The translations under genes were made by a program, and so were the position numbers. A stretch of 64,000 nucleotides of DNA from Isoetes taiwanensis (lineage: Eukaryota > Streptophyta > Lycopodiopsida > Isoetales > Isoetaceae). How positions within the stretch are numbered: the stretch's first letter is position 1; every line of letters begins with the position of its first letter. The notes below the pieces were generated by a model. It was not told the DNA's origin and did not search any database. It worked only from the letters and a program-made list of their open reading frames with translations. Positions 47,969 to 59,645 of this stretch are shown here, in pieces. Location of the stretch: the NCBI GenBank assembly GCA_021234155.1, contig JAJEKV010000035.1, positions 5,566,596 to 5,630,595 of the forward strand, read 5' to 3'.

Positions 47969-49880
47969 ATGCGACAAGTCTTGAGTTTTGACGAGGATAG
48001 AGAGGAAATTCAAGATGTTGGGAGGTTAATAAATAGTATAGCAACAAAAGATGAACTTGTAGCCATGTTGGATGCACCATGCAATAATGGTTTGAAGAAG
48101 ACTATGATTGATATGACAGTTGGAGAAATAGGCTCAAAAATAGATGTTGCACAAGTGCAAGGCATTTGCGATCAGGCAGGAATCAGTAGACAAGGATATA
48201 GGTTGCTTTTTAGGCCATTTCATAAGGCATTGAAATCAGTTGGCATAAACAGGAAAATGGTGCCAAGGCCTTATAGCTTGGACAAATTGAGGACAAGAAA
48301 TAATTGTTGATATATTTTAGGAGGCATGTGGTCAATAGACTCTTCTCCACCAGCTCTAATGACTACTAATAAGGAGAAAAGCTCAATTGCTAATGATATG
48401 ATACAATTTGTGGCTTGATTTAGAGAGTTTGCTGAAATTTATGGTTATGTACTATGATGTACATGAGATGGATGTTAATGGGCATTTAGAGATCTGTTTG
48501 AAACTTGATGAAATGGAACTCATTCATAAAACAAAACATGAGAGAGTGTCATTAACATTCATGAATAGGGCTCTTTCACCAACTTACAAGGATCAAAGAC
48601 ACAAAAAAGAAGAAGGAAAAGAGATTCAAGTTGGTTTTACGTGCAATCAGGAGCACATGGTGGCTTGGAATATTTCAAAGTACATAAAGAAGATTATTCA
48701 GTTTTAAAGTGGGTATTTAACAAAGCGAAATTCGGATAAGATTGGCATGTATAACGATGGGGAAGAAATTACACGGTAGAAGGATTTGGCTCTTTTCATG
48801 TCTTTGATCTAAAAGCGAGAAGGCTATGTTTAATGTGAAATCATCGGTCTGCAAAAGACATCGGATGTGTTTGTTTTGCCTCTATACCTTGAAGGGAAGC
48901 AAAAGGCACTTCCAAAAGCACTCTATCATGTGATCAGCAAGGAAACCACGATAGACACCTAAAAAGATGAGACATTTGATGCAATATTACCAATCCCATT
49001 GGATAGAGTACATATATGTACTCTTCATGCACTTGTTAGGATAGTAGAAAAATGATTCTCCACTTTGAGTGCTTGGTATGGAATATCAGGAGATGAAAGA
49101 AAGAATCTGGGATGAAGCGGTAGAGAGCTCTCAAAAGCGAGGTTACATGGTGGAAAAAGTAAAGTTAGAAAAAAAAGACACAAAAAGTTGGGAAATGGAG
49201 AAGTTCAATCCCATGAAGGTGTCTCTTGGAGGGGATAAGGCAAGGCATTTTCTACTAAATGTTGAAAACAAGAAAGGCATATTTGAATTTGGTGGGCGAT
49301 TAGTGGAAAGCGGAGAGGGATAGAACCGAGATGGAGCATCGGAGGAGGCAAGAAAGCACAACTGCATGGAATGCACTTTCAGATCTGAATTTACTTTTGC
49401 AACAACAGTCCTTCCACGCGAGGATAAGAGAAGGTTCCACATTGTTTGTAAATGATTTTACTAATGCATATATAAAAAGCATGGGGAGTCACGAGGTTAC
49501 ACATTACATTCACATATTATATGCACCACGATCCATGGTTTCTTTGAAAAGTATGGCGGTCTTGCTATCACGGAATACGGGGGATGGAGAAATCTCATAA
49601 GCAAGCAAAATGGCATTTAATAGGAAGACTCAATGTGGGGATGTTCTTAGCGAAGTCAATCCGTTAGTTCAAATGTTTCAATGGTTTTATAGTATGCGTG
49701 ATAGGCATGAGAATTTGGCAACAAAATCCGCTCCACATGATGACAATGACTAGAAAGGCAAAGCGGAAGCGTAGAAAAGATGCATGGAATCGGATGCTTG
49801 TCAAGGTTGCACCAGAAAGGGGAGAAGGGATGCACACCAATATAGAAACACAAACTCCCAAAACAAAGGCAAAATGAATT
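47969..49880 (+). pseudogene. Decayed transposon-like gene, unidentified family
   Basis: Open blocks 47969-48310 (MRQVLSFDEDREEIQDVGRL and GISRQGYRLLFRPFHKALKS), 48408-48707, 49069-49323, then pieces to 49870 in shifting frames. The late segment reads VTHYIHILYA, FFEKYGGLA and HKQAKWHFNRKTQCG: an H-Y-x-H...G...K pattern I associate with large uncharacterised transposon-linked proteins of plants and invertebrates, possibly KDZ-like. The C-terminal piece (VKVAPERGEGMHTNIETQ in one frame) recurs inverted at 50935-51055. Internal stops rule out function. Identity is not established. Confidence 0.4.
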
Positions 49881-49905
49881 GTATTCAATGTTTTGTCAAT
49901 ACATG
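49789..49905. repeat. Inverted repeat arm, left (partner 50935-51055)
   Basis: Contains GCTTGTCAAGGTTGCACCAG and CAAAACAAAGGCAAAATG; the reverse complement is at 50935-51055. This is the 3' part of the transposon-like gene. Confidence 0.8.
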
Positions 49906-50169
49906 GCGTGCACAATGATATAAACACAACGGTGATACTAAGAATAGTATTAGCCCATTCACCAACCACTAATAACAACATTTACTTAGTTGGGGTCTGG
50001 TGCTCGTTGATAAGGTGATTGACACATAGTCAAGACCTATGTCTTTCTTTGTCCGGTCTGCATTGATTGCACCGGAGACAGCATTTGTTGTTATAGCTCT
50101 CCGACCAATTTTCAGTGCATCCAGGTCATAAGCATTGGGAAATGGCCAAGCACATTCCGCTACTTAAAG

Positions 50170-50680
50170 GGTGCTGGCGTTATATATTTTACATATCGCA
50201 GACAATAGTGATGCTTTTTCATTCTTGACATATAGTGATTCCTCACGGGTGATGTGATAGACAACTCCAGTCCACATCCGGCATTTGTTTTACAGCTTTT
50301 TAATGCGCCATTGCTTGGATCGGCAAGAACAGCGAGCATGTATCTCTTTCATCCCACTGACGTAGTATGTTGCGGCATCTCACGGCCCGTGAGATCATTA
50401 GTTTCAAGGACTTTCTGCCCGGCGTTAGCAGCGCACTCTGGACCCGACAAGGATGCTCATGGATAACAAAGGTGGCATTGATTGGTGCTCCGTGAAGTTG
50501 ACATCAAAATCTAAGCATGTTCCCAAGCATTATCATTTTGTCGTACGACTTTGTGGCGATAAGGTGTTCCGATTGAGCATGTTCCTACGGGGACAATCTG
50601 GTAGGTCTCTTGACTAAGCCTTTGGCTCGTGACCTCTTTGGCGACATCGACTTGGTATTGGTCTTGATAGATTCCAGATC
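50170..50680 (+). pseudogene. Ty1/copia RNase H remnant
   Basis: Pieces in shifting frames match the end of copia pol: RYLKGAG, YSDSS, YVAASH, RMLMDNKG, SKHVPKHYHFV and LLTKPLARDLFGDID. This is a different family from the element at 30068. No LTRs were found, so it is a fragment. Confidence 0.65.
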
Positions 50681-50934
50681 TCATCTCCGAGGAGGGAGGA
50701 GGTTGAGCATGGAGATGGTGACCTCTCATCAGGAGAGTGTCGAGATATATGATATCGAGATCACCATCTTGACAAAGATTTCGATTAGGTCGCGACTATG
50801 TCAATCAAAGACTTCATCGGCACCTACACCAGCCCATCCGGCCTTAATTAGTTTCTGGCACCTACTTGCCTTAGTGATTCTGACATAATTATGTGTGGTT
50901 GTGCCAGGGGCTATTATTTCTGCCTTTTTATATC

Positions 50935-51055
50935 TTGTATTCCATACATGCGTTCAATACAATTCCACTTTGCCTTTGTTTTGGGAGCTTGGCTCTCCGG
51001 ATATCGGTGTGCATCCCCATCTCCCTTTCTTGGTGCAACCTTGACAATGCTAACA
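50935..51055 (-). pseudogene. Inverted second copy of the transposon-like gene C-terminus
   Basis: The minus strand reads VKVAPRKGDGDAHRY and PKTKAKWNC, paralogous to the end of the gene at 47969-49880. With the left copy it flanks the copia RNase H remnant. Confidence 0.6.
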
Positions 51056-51099
51056 TGAAATTAGCACAATGGAGAGAGAACAAAAGCGGAAGGGTTGGC

Positions 51100-52420
51100 C
51101 GGTAAATATTGTTAAAAAATGCTATTTTGTATAGATGCAATTGTATTTGAGCAGTTTTATAATAGATCCAGTTCAACGTGTTAACATTGTGCTAACAATT
51201 CTATTCTTTCTGTCTTCATGCTTAAGTTAGATACAACTCATGTCTTATAGACTCAATGTGAAGATTTATCTAGAAGAGTTATCTGCGATAGTGCATGTTC
51301 TTCGCATACTTCTGGTCGCAAGAACAAGAATGTGTAGGTTCAAGTTAAACAAGCCATGTACCTTACGGTTTGACACTAACATTTTACGCTCAACATAACA
51401 CCCGGATGCAAAGAGCTTGGATGATAGGCTTAAAATAGCGGGAGCTACTAAGGTTCTCGTTTGTATTATTTCATTAAGATAAAAAGATTATGGCGAGAAC
51501 ATTTTAGATATTAAATGGAAGCATGTCCATTTGAGAATCAAAACTAGGATAGTCATTACCTTGAGCTTAGCATGCAACTGCAATGGTATGTGGTTGACTA
51601 GAAATATGTCAAAAGGACTAGGATATAGTATCACCAAGGCACAATTTGTTCCATTTGACAATAAATCTAAAGTCAAAATAAGAAGTTAAAAAATGACAAG
51701 TGTCACCTCTTTCATTGCCCCAACGTAGCAGAATTTGCATTAGAAAGTGTACAAAAGTATTTATGAAAACCAGTCATGAGAGAAGAGGAGGTCTGGAAAC
51801 AAGATGCACATGGCAAAGGGGGGGCTCATATTGTATGTATAGCTTTCCTTAATACTAATATTCTTAACATAGAAAAAAGTTTGATGTTCTTAATCTTTAC
51901 CGAATCCTTTATTACATGTGGAAGCTACTATTTTGTAAAATTTTGCACTTGCTGTACAAAGGTAAGCTCCATGGAACTTTGAGGTATCCATTTCCCTCTT
52001 ATAATCATTATCCCCGACTCCTATGGATGTGATCAGATGGAGATCTGAGACATTTCATAAGATAACCCAGGTCAATCTTCTTCTACCTTTTATAGATGTG
52101 GCTGTACCATTCCAAAAATGGAGGCAGGTCACCATCTGAAAAAATCTGTCGCACATTCCTTGTATTGCAAAGACAAACTGTGGTCCCAAAAATCATATCT
52201 GCTAAAGAAATCATTGCATAAAAATCAGAAGTCAAGATGTAATCAAGCCGTTTAAAACTATAACAGACTGTGATATGTACAAAACTTGCCGATTTGAAAC
52301 GAATGACCAATTTAGTTCTTAATATTTCCTTATTTCTAATATGTTCTGAATTTACAATCTTTTACATTTAGTTGAACATTCACGTCGATATCCAATCTTC
52401 AGTCCATTTAAATAAAACTC
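51100..52420. other. No gene seen
   Basis: AT-rich sequence without recognised domains. Short open frames (e.g. 51776-51982) look like chance. Confidence 0.45.
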
Positions 52421-52426
52421 ATATAT

Positions 52427-52637
52427 TTAAGATATCCCTACATTCAAGCAAGGTCCCTCTTCTTCTACATTGATTCTCTTCTCATCATGCCAATTGTAAA
52501 CTTCCAAATCCATAGACGGTGATATAGATGAATGCTCCCCCACCGCCTTCCATGTCCAATGCCCATTCTCCCTACACGTTTCTTTCGCCGGGATAAAAAT
52601 AATTGGTATATAATGTTCCAGTTTGTCAACTGTACCT
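52427..52637 (-). pseudogene. Exon-like stretch, unknown
   Basis: Minus strand: an acceptor-like CGTGCAG precedes GTACAG at about 52637. The frame reads TVDKLEHYIPIIFIPAKETC and then NGHWTWKAVGEHSSISPSMD, ending in TAA at 52427. Composition is protein-like. It may be the last exon of a gene whose other pieces lie at 52735-53007 and 53511-53643. Confidence 0.3.
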
Positions 52638-52734
52638 GCACGAACAAGCAATGATGCATAATGCTCTATAATTTCAATAATTAATTAACGATGATAAAGC
52701 CACGAAATATTTTAAGAAAAGAATATAGACAAAT

Positions 52735-53007
52735 TTAAGCAGAAAGCACACAAACCATGTCAAGACACCAAATCAAAGCAGGTGAAAGGTGGAGGTACCT
52801 AAATATGATTGTATCATTTACAACGGTTTTTGTAACGGCCTCCGGTTCATGTCTTCTTCCCCATTCAAGACAGAAAACATTGTTTAGATGCCTCATTAGA
52901 AGCCTTAACAATATATGAGTCTTTGAGCAATCCTTAAATTGAGGATTCTGATGAAACAAAAGAAAACACATTTGAGGAAGAAATAACTTAATGGTGATCA
53001 ACACCAC
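52735..53007 (-). pseudogene. Exon-like stretch, unknown
   Basis: Minus-strand frame containing NPQFKDCSKTHILLRLLMRH and GRRHEPEAVTKTVVND. A donor-like GTACCT follows ATATTTAG near 52802. No family is recognised. Confidence 0.25.
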
Positions 53008-53510
53008 CTCTTTCTGGTCAATGTATGAACTTCTTTGCCATACATCCTGGATGCTAGATTAATTGCTTTGCAATCAAAAAATTCAGCCCCCATAGATTGC
53101 AAGCTTAGGTGGATCCAAATCCGGAAGTTTCCGGTTTTAGGTGCTATGACATAAAGTGAAACTTATGAAACCATATATTTTATCCCAAGAAACTTATCAT
53201 ACGCAAATTATTGAAGAGCAAATGTCCTATCTTGAAATGATGTACCTGTAGCAAGTACGGTTGTGCTTTCTATGGAGACCACATCTATAAAATTTGAGGA
53301 GCAAATGCTATTTGCTTCAAGAGATGGAAATGATATCTTCTTGAAATCGCCCTTCCGCAAGATATCTTTTTAGCATCATATGCATGCTCTACAACCAGTT
53401 CTCTTCAAACGTCCTTAATTAGGACTAAAAATAATCTCCTTCACCCCTAGCTTTCCAAATGAGCAGGACATCATTTAATTTGGAATGCCTTTACATCAAA
53501 GTTACCCCTC

Positions 53511-53643
53511 TTAATTTAATGCATTTGACCCACCATCCCACCAAATGCATAGATCGAAGAATACCATGTCCATTACCGGATTGTGCAAATTAACAGTTTT
53601 TACTTCATAACATGCCCTTGCCATTGCTTTCAAACAATCTGAA
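53511..53643 (-). pseudogene. Exon-like stretch, LRR-like (F-box/LRR type?)
   Basis: Minus strand: acceptor-like TTGTCTATATTCAG, then CLKAMARACYEVKTVNLHNP and MDMVFFDLC. The pattern (LxxMAxxCxxVKxxxL..) resembles the cysteine-containing LRRs of F-box/LRR proteins. Only one repeat is seen, so this is tentative. Confidence 0.3.
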
Positions 53644-54149
53644 TATAGACAAAACAATGTCTTAGAATTAGAGAGAGAAGATGTTGCCAGAGAAGAAAGT
53701 TTATAACCCAAACAAACAAAACTATGTGGTGCATGCAAATTAAAAAGTAGGTGCAACCATGTGTCCATTGAATCTTCATATTTTCAAATAAAACAAACAA
53801 GAAAAATACCACATGGCATCATCGTTCAAATAGATATATATGTGACTATCTTGCAATTAGTTTTCTAAAGCTATCTTAGATGCAGAAAATTCGTATGATA
53901 ACTTGAAGCCCCAGGCCCTTAAATCGATACAAAAAAAGTTATAGATTAAGCTTATTTCTAACCTGTAGGGAGTTGCTTTTTGTTCCAATAAATGGTTTTG
54001 TTGTTATCCAGAAGAAAAAGGCTTGTTGTTCTACATGAGTTCTCGAATAAGAACAAAAATAGAAACAAAAATAGGCAAGCGAAAGATTAAGGTAAGGCAT
54101 GGCGAAAGCCCTGGATCACCTTGGCAAGTCCTTATGCCATCAAATCGGG

Positions 54150-54570
54150 TATACATATATGCGCATCCTCATTTGTGGGGTATGCATGTATAAGTTTTTA
54201 TATACAGTGTATATTAAGGTTTGCAAAATACTATAAGGTTTGAAAGAATGTAATTTAATGGTGTTAATTTTATACATGTATTATAAATATATTTTTGGGC
54301 TCTACACCCTACGAACCCCTCGGTGAATATGTGCACCCAAAACCAAAGGGGTTTGGGGGGATTTAATTTAAATATGTTAAATGCAATGGTTTGTATTAAT
54401 AATGTTAATGGTAGTTGTGTGTTGATTGTTATATTAAAAGATTTTGGTTCTCGGCCCTAACAAAGAAAAAACACTAAGATTACATATCGCCCCTGAAGGT
54501 TTGTATTAATAATGTTAATGGTAGTTGTGTGTTGATTGTTATATTAAAAAATGTTCTTGGCCCCAACAAA
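54150..54570. mobile_element. Fold-back element, copy D (truncated, reverse orientation)
   Basis: The loop (CATTTGTGGGGTATGCATGT, AAGGTTTGCAAAATACTATA) is the reverse complement of the loop of copy A; one arm follows (AACCAAAGGGGTTT, AATGTTAATGGTAGTTGTGT). The other arm is missing. The arm end is tandemly duplicated (54390-54440 and 54498-54549). Confidence 0.8.
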
Positions 54571-56189
54571 GAAAAACACCTAAGATTACATATCTAGAAG
54601 GTTTTTTTAATGCTAGGAACAATGAGAGAAATTACACTAGGAAGAGACAAAGCACCATGCCCAATATTGATAAGTACATCATTGCATGTGAAACCCATAT
54701 TATCCTAATAGCCATCTAACCAACCTATGTTGTGTGAAAATAATTAAACCTTTTGCACAAATGAAGCAAAACAAGAAAACATTAACAAGATGTACCTTAA
54801 AAGTACCTGTTTAGATTCTCGGTTACACCAACAAATCCATGTGCCATAAGCATAAGATGCCCACTAATGTTGCACCAACAAATCCATGTGCCATAAGAAG
54901 ATGCCCACTAAAATTGGCTATGCATGTTGGAAATCAATGTCATAAATCGATTCTAAAATGCCATTTACTTTGGTGGATATTAGAGAATCGACCAAACATA
55001 AAAACATATTATTATGATGATCTCTGTGTACATTTTCCACCTCACAAATATAATAGAGATACTACTAAGACTTTTGTTAGAATCATGAGGAACACCGGGC
55101 CGGGCCATTTGCGGCGTGTTGTTCTGACGTTTAAGTTCTCGCCGGCATCTAAAAGCTTCTCTAATAGAACTCCGGGAAGATAAGATGACCAGAAGTTTCC
55201 GCGATTCCATGCTCCAAATCGGTGTGAATTCCTTAATAAATATTAACAATATGCTGATAACTTGCAAACAAGTTTGAAGAACATCACCATTGTACGGAAT
55301 TCCCTAGACATATCCCTCAACTTTTGGTATATCATTTACCCGCTAAAACGAAACAAAAGCAGTGAAGTCTTAGTCGCTCGCTTGAGATTCAAATGATTGA
55401 ATTAACAAGAAATGATGATATACTACAAAGCAGACTTTCATGTCCAACCCCGGCCGGACCATTGCAGCTTTGGTCCCGAATGGCGGTTAATGGCACTATT
55501 AATGGCGTTTTGTTTCACGACGAAAGCGAAGGTAAACCTTAAGCTCTCACGTCATTGGCGAGAATCAAATCTTCGGTAGGCTGTGGAAGCATGCCTTTAC
55601 ATTAAATCTTCCCAAAAATATGGACTATTCATTCCATTTCAACAGGAGGAAAAGAAATCTCTTCTTCCCTTCAACAAAAAAAAAGTGAGAAATCAATCCA
55701 TCAAGGGCAATTTCATCCTCTCGGTCGACACACCGCACCGTTACGTTGCGTTAAACATTTTGTAAAAAATTTGGTTTCTATACGTTTTTTTAGCGTCAAG
55801 GGTCTCAAATCCCCTCGTGTCCATACAATCCATACATTCAAGTAAAAGCGAGAATCTTAAAACACGAGAAATTTGCATCATCCCGAGATATTATTCAAAA
55901 TTCGGGCGAAGCTCTAATCATAGCCAAGTCTATGTGACCCTAGAAGTTTGCATCAAATCAGACATTAAGTCCGGCCCGGCTCTAATCCGCCATAGCCAAA
56001 GCGGGGATGCGGGCTGTCGATCTGCTCCTTTCGGATCAACTGGGGGACTCGATTCGCATGCCTAAATATGCCTAAATGATATCCGTTCTAATCTTCTTTC
56101 CCCTTTTTTAAAACTGCGTTAATTAACATCTTCATCCTTGAATATCATAAAAAAAATCTCGTCAAGAGGTCCAGAAAGAGCGCCTCTAG
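54571..56189. other. No gene seen; short tandem repeat
   Basis: 54827-54916 is a two-unit repeat of about 54 bp (CACCAACAAATCCATGTGCC). The rest has no recognised domain. Confidence 0.5.
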
Positions 56190-56300
56190 AAATACTATTT
56201 GGTACACCTCATCAAATACTGACACCGAAAATCAAAGTAAAACCTTAGTAAAATCGTACAAAAACATAAAAAAAAACCCTGTTATTATGCTACATATTCA
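56190..56300. repeat. Dispersed repeat, copy 3 of 3 (inverted)
   Basis: Reverse complement of the segments at 22430-22540 and 40455-40580. Confidence 0.65.
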
Positions 56301-56394
56301 GCGATATTCGTATATGCCGAAGTGCTCTCAAAGGCTGGCCAAAAAACTAGCAAAAAGCGCGCGCCGAGGTCTCTAGGAAAAAAAAGAGGTGCAT

Positions 56395-56610
56395 GAAAAT
56401 TAGGGCATGGTTATTAGACATGAAAGAATATTGAATTATATTTGTATGGGGCAAGTGTGTATTGAAATTTATTGTCCATGGTTGAAATAGCATATGTTGT
56501 TTGGATAGTTTAGATGATGCCCCTCCATTTTAAGGTACCTGTTATTTCTTAGTCTTGGTAGAGGCGGGGATCTGAGGTTGTTGTAAAGCGTTTTGTTGTG
56601 TTGTAAAGGT
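56395..56610. repeat. Direct repeat, copy 1 (copy 2 at 57340-57555)
   Basis: Both copies run ATTAGGGCATGGTTATTAGA ... TCTTAGTCTTGGTAG ... TTGTTGTGTTGTA. They are highly similar with short indels. Confidence 0.88.
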
Positions 56611-57110
56611 TTATGTAATGTATTTTGATTTCGTTTGGTTGTGTGGAACATCATTGTTCATGAAAAAAGATAATAAAAATGGAAGCGTCAACAACCCTAG
56701 GAATAGCCAATGGTGGGTAAAGTTTCAAATCGCCTAGTTTGGTAATTTGTTGTCTACATACACATCTTTAGATGTAGAAGGGACTAAAAACTAAAAACAA
56801 ATGCTTAACATGAGGCGTGAAAGCTAATATGGGTTTTTACTAATGTAAGTGATTTAAATGAACATTTCCAGCTACAATATATGATAATCTACCGAATGCT
56901 ATAGTAATCAAATTGTTCATCATCCGGGTTAGTTATGATTCTAAATGCTTCGATTTACGCATTATATGCATTATTCTCATATCATTTTGGCAAATATAAT
57001 TACCTTCATAGAAATTATTAGAATGTGTAGCTGATACAATGAGCTGGTGCTTTTGTGATGTGCGTATTGTGATGTCGCGGAAGTGATACAAAAGAGTTGG
57101 CACTTTGTGA
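56606..57110. repeat. Repeat block with partial copies at 61408-61496 and 63600-64000
   Basis: 56606-56700 (AAGGTTTATGTAATGTATTT...) recurs at 61408-61496. 56689-57110 (CAACCCTAGGAATAGCCAA...) recurs at 63601 to the window end. The two pieces are contiguous here but separated there. Confidence 0.85.
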
Positions 57111-57339
57111 TGTATGTAGTCTTTAGTAAAGTCTTAGTAGAATCATCATATTATGGAACAACCTTGACATATGAAACAGCTCGCTCCCCATCATGAAACA
57201 TCGATGGCGCTCATATATAAGATAAAAAGCACAAAATATTATTGGAAACCAAATTGTCTAGAACTTCTGTGCATATGCCAAAAGCTTGAAATATCACGGT
57301 CAAAATTATGATTGTCGGTTTATATATAAGAAGAATTTC

Positions 57340-57555
57340 GGGAAAATTAGGGCATGGTTATTAGACATGAAAGAATAATTGAATTATATTTATATTATAG
57401 GGCAAAATTGTATTGAAATTTATTGTCCATGGTTGAAATAACATATGTTGTTTGGATAGTTTAGATGATACCCCTCCATTTAAGGTACGGTATTTCTTAG
57501 TCTTGGTAGGATAGGATATGTGAGGTTGTTGTAGTTTTTTTGTTGTGTTGTAGGG
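57340..57555. repeat. Direct repeat, copy 2
   Basis: Partner of 56395-56610, about 945 bp downstream. Confidence 0.88.
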
Positions 57556-58235
57556 TCTAAGTTAGATATTGGGGTACAAAAAGCGCGACAAGATAAAGCG
57601 GTAAAGCTTCGAGCAAAAGCGTACCTTTTCGCCCGACCTCAAATCCAGCTCAATCAAAAGAACTAAGCATTTGGCCCGAGTTTCCTTACGGGTGCATGAA
57701 ACTAAGTGAACAATATACATGTTATCAATCTTTACGCATTTCGCATTTATCAACCTTTCCGATCCGGTGTTGGGGGGCCTTCAACACTCAGTTTCGCATC
57801 TCCATTATCGTTGTCCTAACTCTTGGGCATCACGAAAAGCTTATACAAGAATAACGTTAATGTCAATGTTAAAGATACTTTGAATCGTGGGGAATCAATG
57901 AACACACTTTGTTTACGCTAGCTTCCATCAAGCCGCCATTTGAATACGGAAGCTTTTCACTTTACTCAAAAGACCACGGGTTTTCTATCATATAATCTGT
58001 TAGGATTTATAGTCTCATAAATGTTGTTTTAGAAACAGTCCATCATATCATTGGTTGGGATATAGTTTCTCAAGCATTGTTTTGGATTCATTTTACATGT
58101 TCTTGTTCTCTATTTTGTAATGAGAATGGCAAATGATTTAAGTTCTCCTATTATGGACGTAATGCATTTCAACAAGCATAAAGCTGCCCAAAGTGATATT
58201 TTGACGGGACACAAGAATAAGTTCTTTAGCGCCCT

Positions 58236-58302
58236 TCACGGGTCCCCATAGCCGATTGGTCTCGATGGGCGATAAAAAACTATTCTATTCTATTCTATTC
58301 TA
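58236..58302 (+). repeat. LINE-3'-end-like tail with (TATTC)n, second copy
   Basis: CGGGTCCCCATAGCCGATTG, GGTCTCGATGGGCGATAAAA, then CTATT units. It is close to 12878-12950 and probably the tail of a 5'-truncated LINE. Confidence 0.5.
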
Positions 58303-58832
58303 ATATTATGAGATGCCTTGACAAATAAGACTTGAGGGATAATAATGAGGGCAAAAGCGATGCTTTTGACCCAAATTATTGATTTAGATCCAGTGATGCA
58401 GGATACTATGCCTACAATCCAACACTTTTGCATCCCCTCTAGACTACTTCAAACGAAAGAAGAACGGTTCTCTCCTCCATGTCTTGTTTCAGATGAGGTT
58501 GAAATTTGGAAGTTGAATTTCGAACACTTTACACACTTTTGAGTACATAATTCACCAATGGATGGTAAGAAGAAGATGTTTCATCCTCTGCCCGTATGGT
58601 TTAGTTCAGGAGAATTAGACTTCCACCAAAAAAGCGACATCAAGAAAAGGTTGATTTGAATGTTTTGAAATGAATGGTTAAACACTATCACATTTGGAGT
58701 GCTGCTAGCTTGGTTTCCATCATCAAGCGTAAATTCTCTTGGGTGCAGGATCAAGTTTATGTTTCCTTATTTTGCATCTTATGTTGCATGTCGGTGGGAT
58801 GAGATGATAAGTAAGCTAAAACGTCATCTTAG

Positions 58833-59114
58833 ATGGGAGATGTCATGTTGTTGTATGAAATACCCTCTTTAAATTCCGCCACACTCATTCATCGGAAAGC
58901 GAAGATCCCATGGTACCACCCATTGGATATTGGCTTGAGTTTGGACTTAAAACTTTATGCATGGCTTAAGAGTATCAATGAGCATATATTGGCCAAGTTT
59001 CCAGTCATTCTAAGTTCTCAAACTCAAGATATTACAAAGTTGTATCAGACTTACTTTATGAAAACAGTTTTTGCATCTAAGGTTCCCCTATATGAAATTT
59101 CAGCGGTACTTTGA
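58833..59114 (+). CDS. Open frame of 93 residues, unknown, doubtful
   Basis: Reads MGDVMLLYEIPSLNSATLIH with even composition and ends at TGA 59112. No domain, ribosomal context or splice support. Its last bases overlap the first minisatellite unit. Could be chance or an old gene fragment. Confidence 0.15.
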   Translation: MGDVMLLYEIPSLNSATLIHRKAKIPWYHPLDIGLSLDLKLYAWLKSINEHILAKFPVILSSQTQDITKLYQTYFMKTVFASKVPLYEISAVL

Positions 59115-59645
59115 ATTAGCTTTTATAATTTGCGAGCACTTGAATAACTTTGAGGGATGACTTGCTTGCAAAACCTCAGCTTCAAATAACAATGTTTGCC
59201 TCCTCAAAATATGGGTCTGATACAGGCGTAGAAAACTGGTCTAAAAAGTTTTCCTTCACAAATCAAGACAAAGAGCAAAAAGAAAATAGATCTTGTACTT
59301 TTGAATTAGCTTTTTGTAATTTGGGGAACACTTGAATAAACTTTAAAGATGACATGCTTGCCAAATCTCAACTTCAAAATATCTTGTTTCCCTCCTCAAA
59401 ATAGGTATGATCTGAGTAACTAGAAAAACTGGGTCCTTCCATAAAAGACAAAAAAAGCAAAAATAGATCTTATAATTTTGAATTAACGTTTGTAATTTGG
59501 CAAACATGAATAATGTTCTTTGGATCAAAGGCTTTTGCCAAATCAAATGTTGAATGGAAAATGTTTTGCAATCAAAATAGCTCGGGATACAGACCTAATT
59601 TTTGTCTTGATTTGATGAAAGACAAAATCTCACTTTTTTATTCTT
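59113..59645. repeat. Three-unit minisatellite, period about 180-190
   Basis: Units begin near 59113, 59303 and 59480. Each starts GAATTA then TTTGTAATTTG and later carries GCTTGC, CAACTTCAAA and TCAAAATA. They are clearly diverged. Confidence 0.75.
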
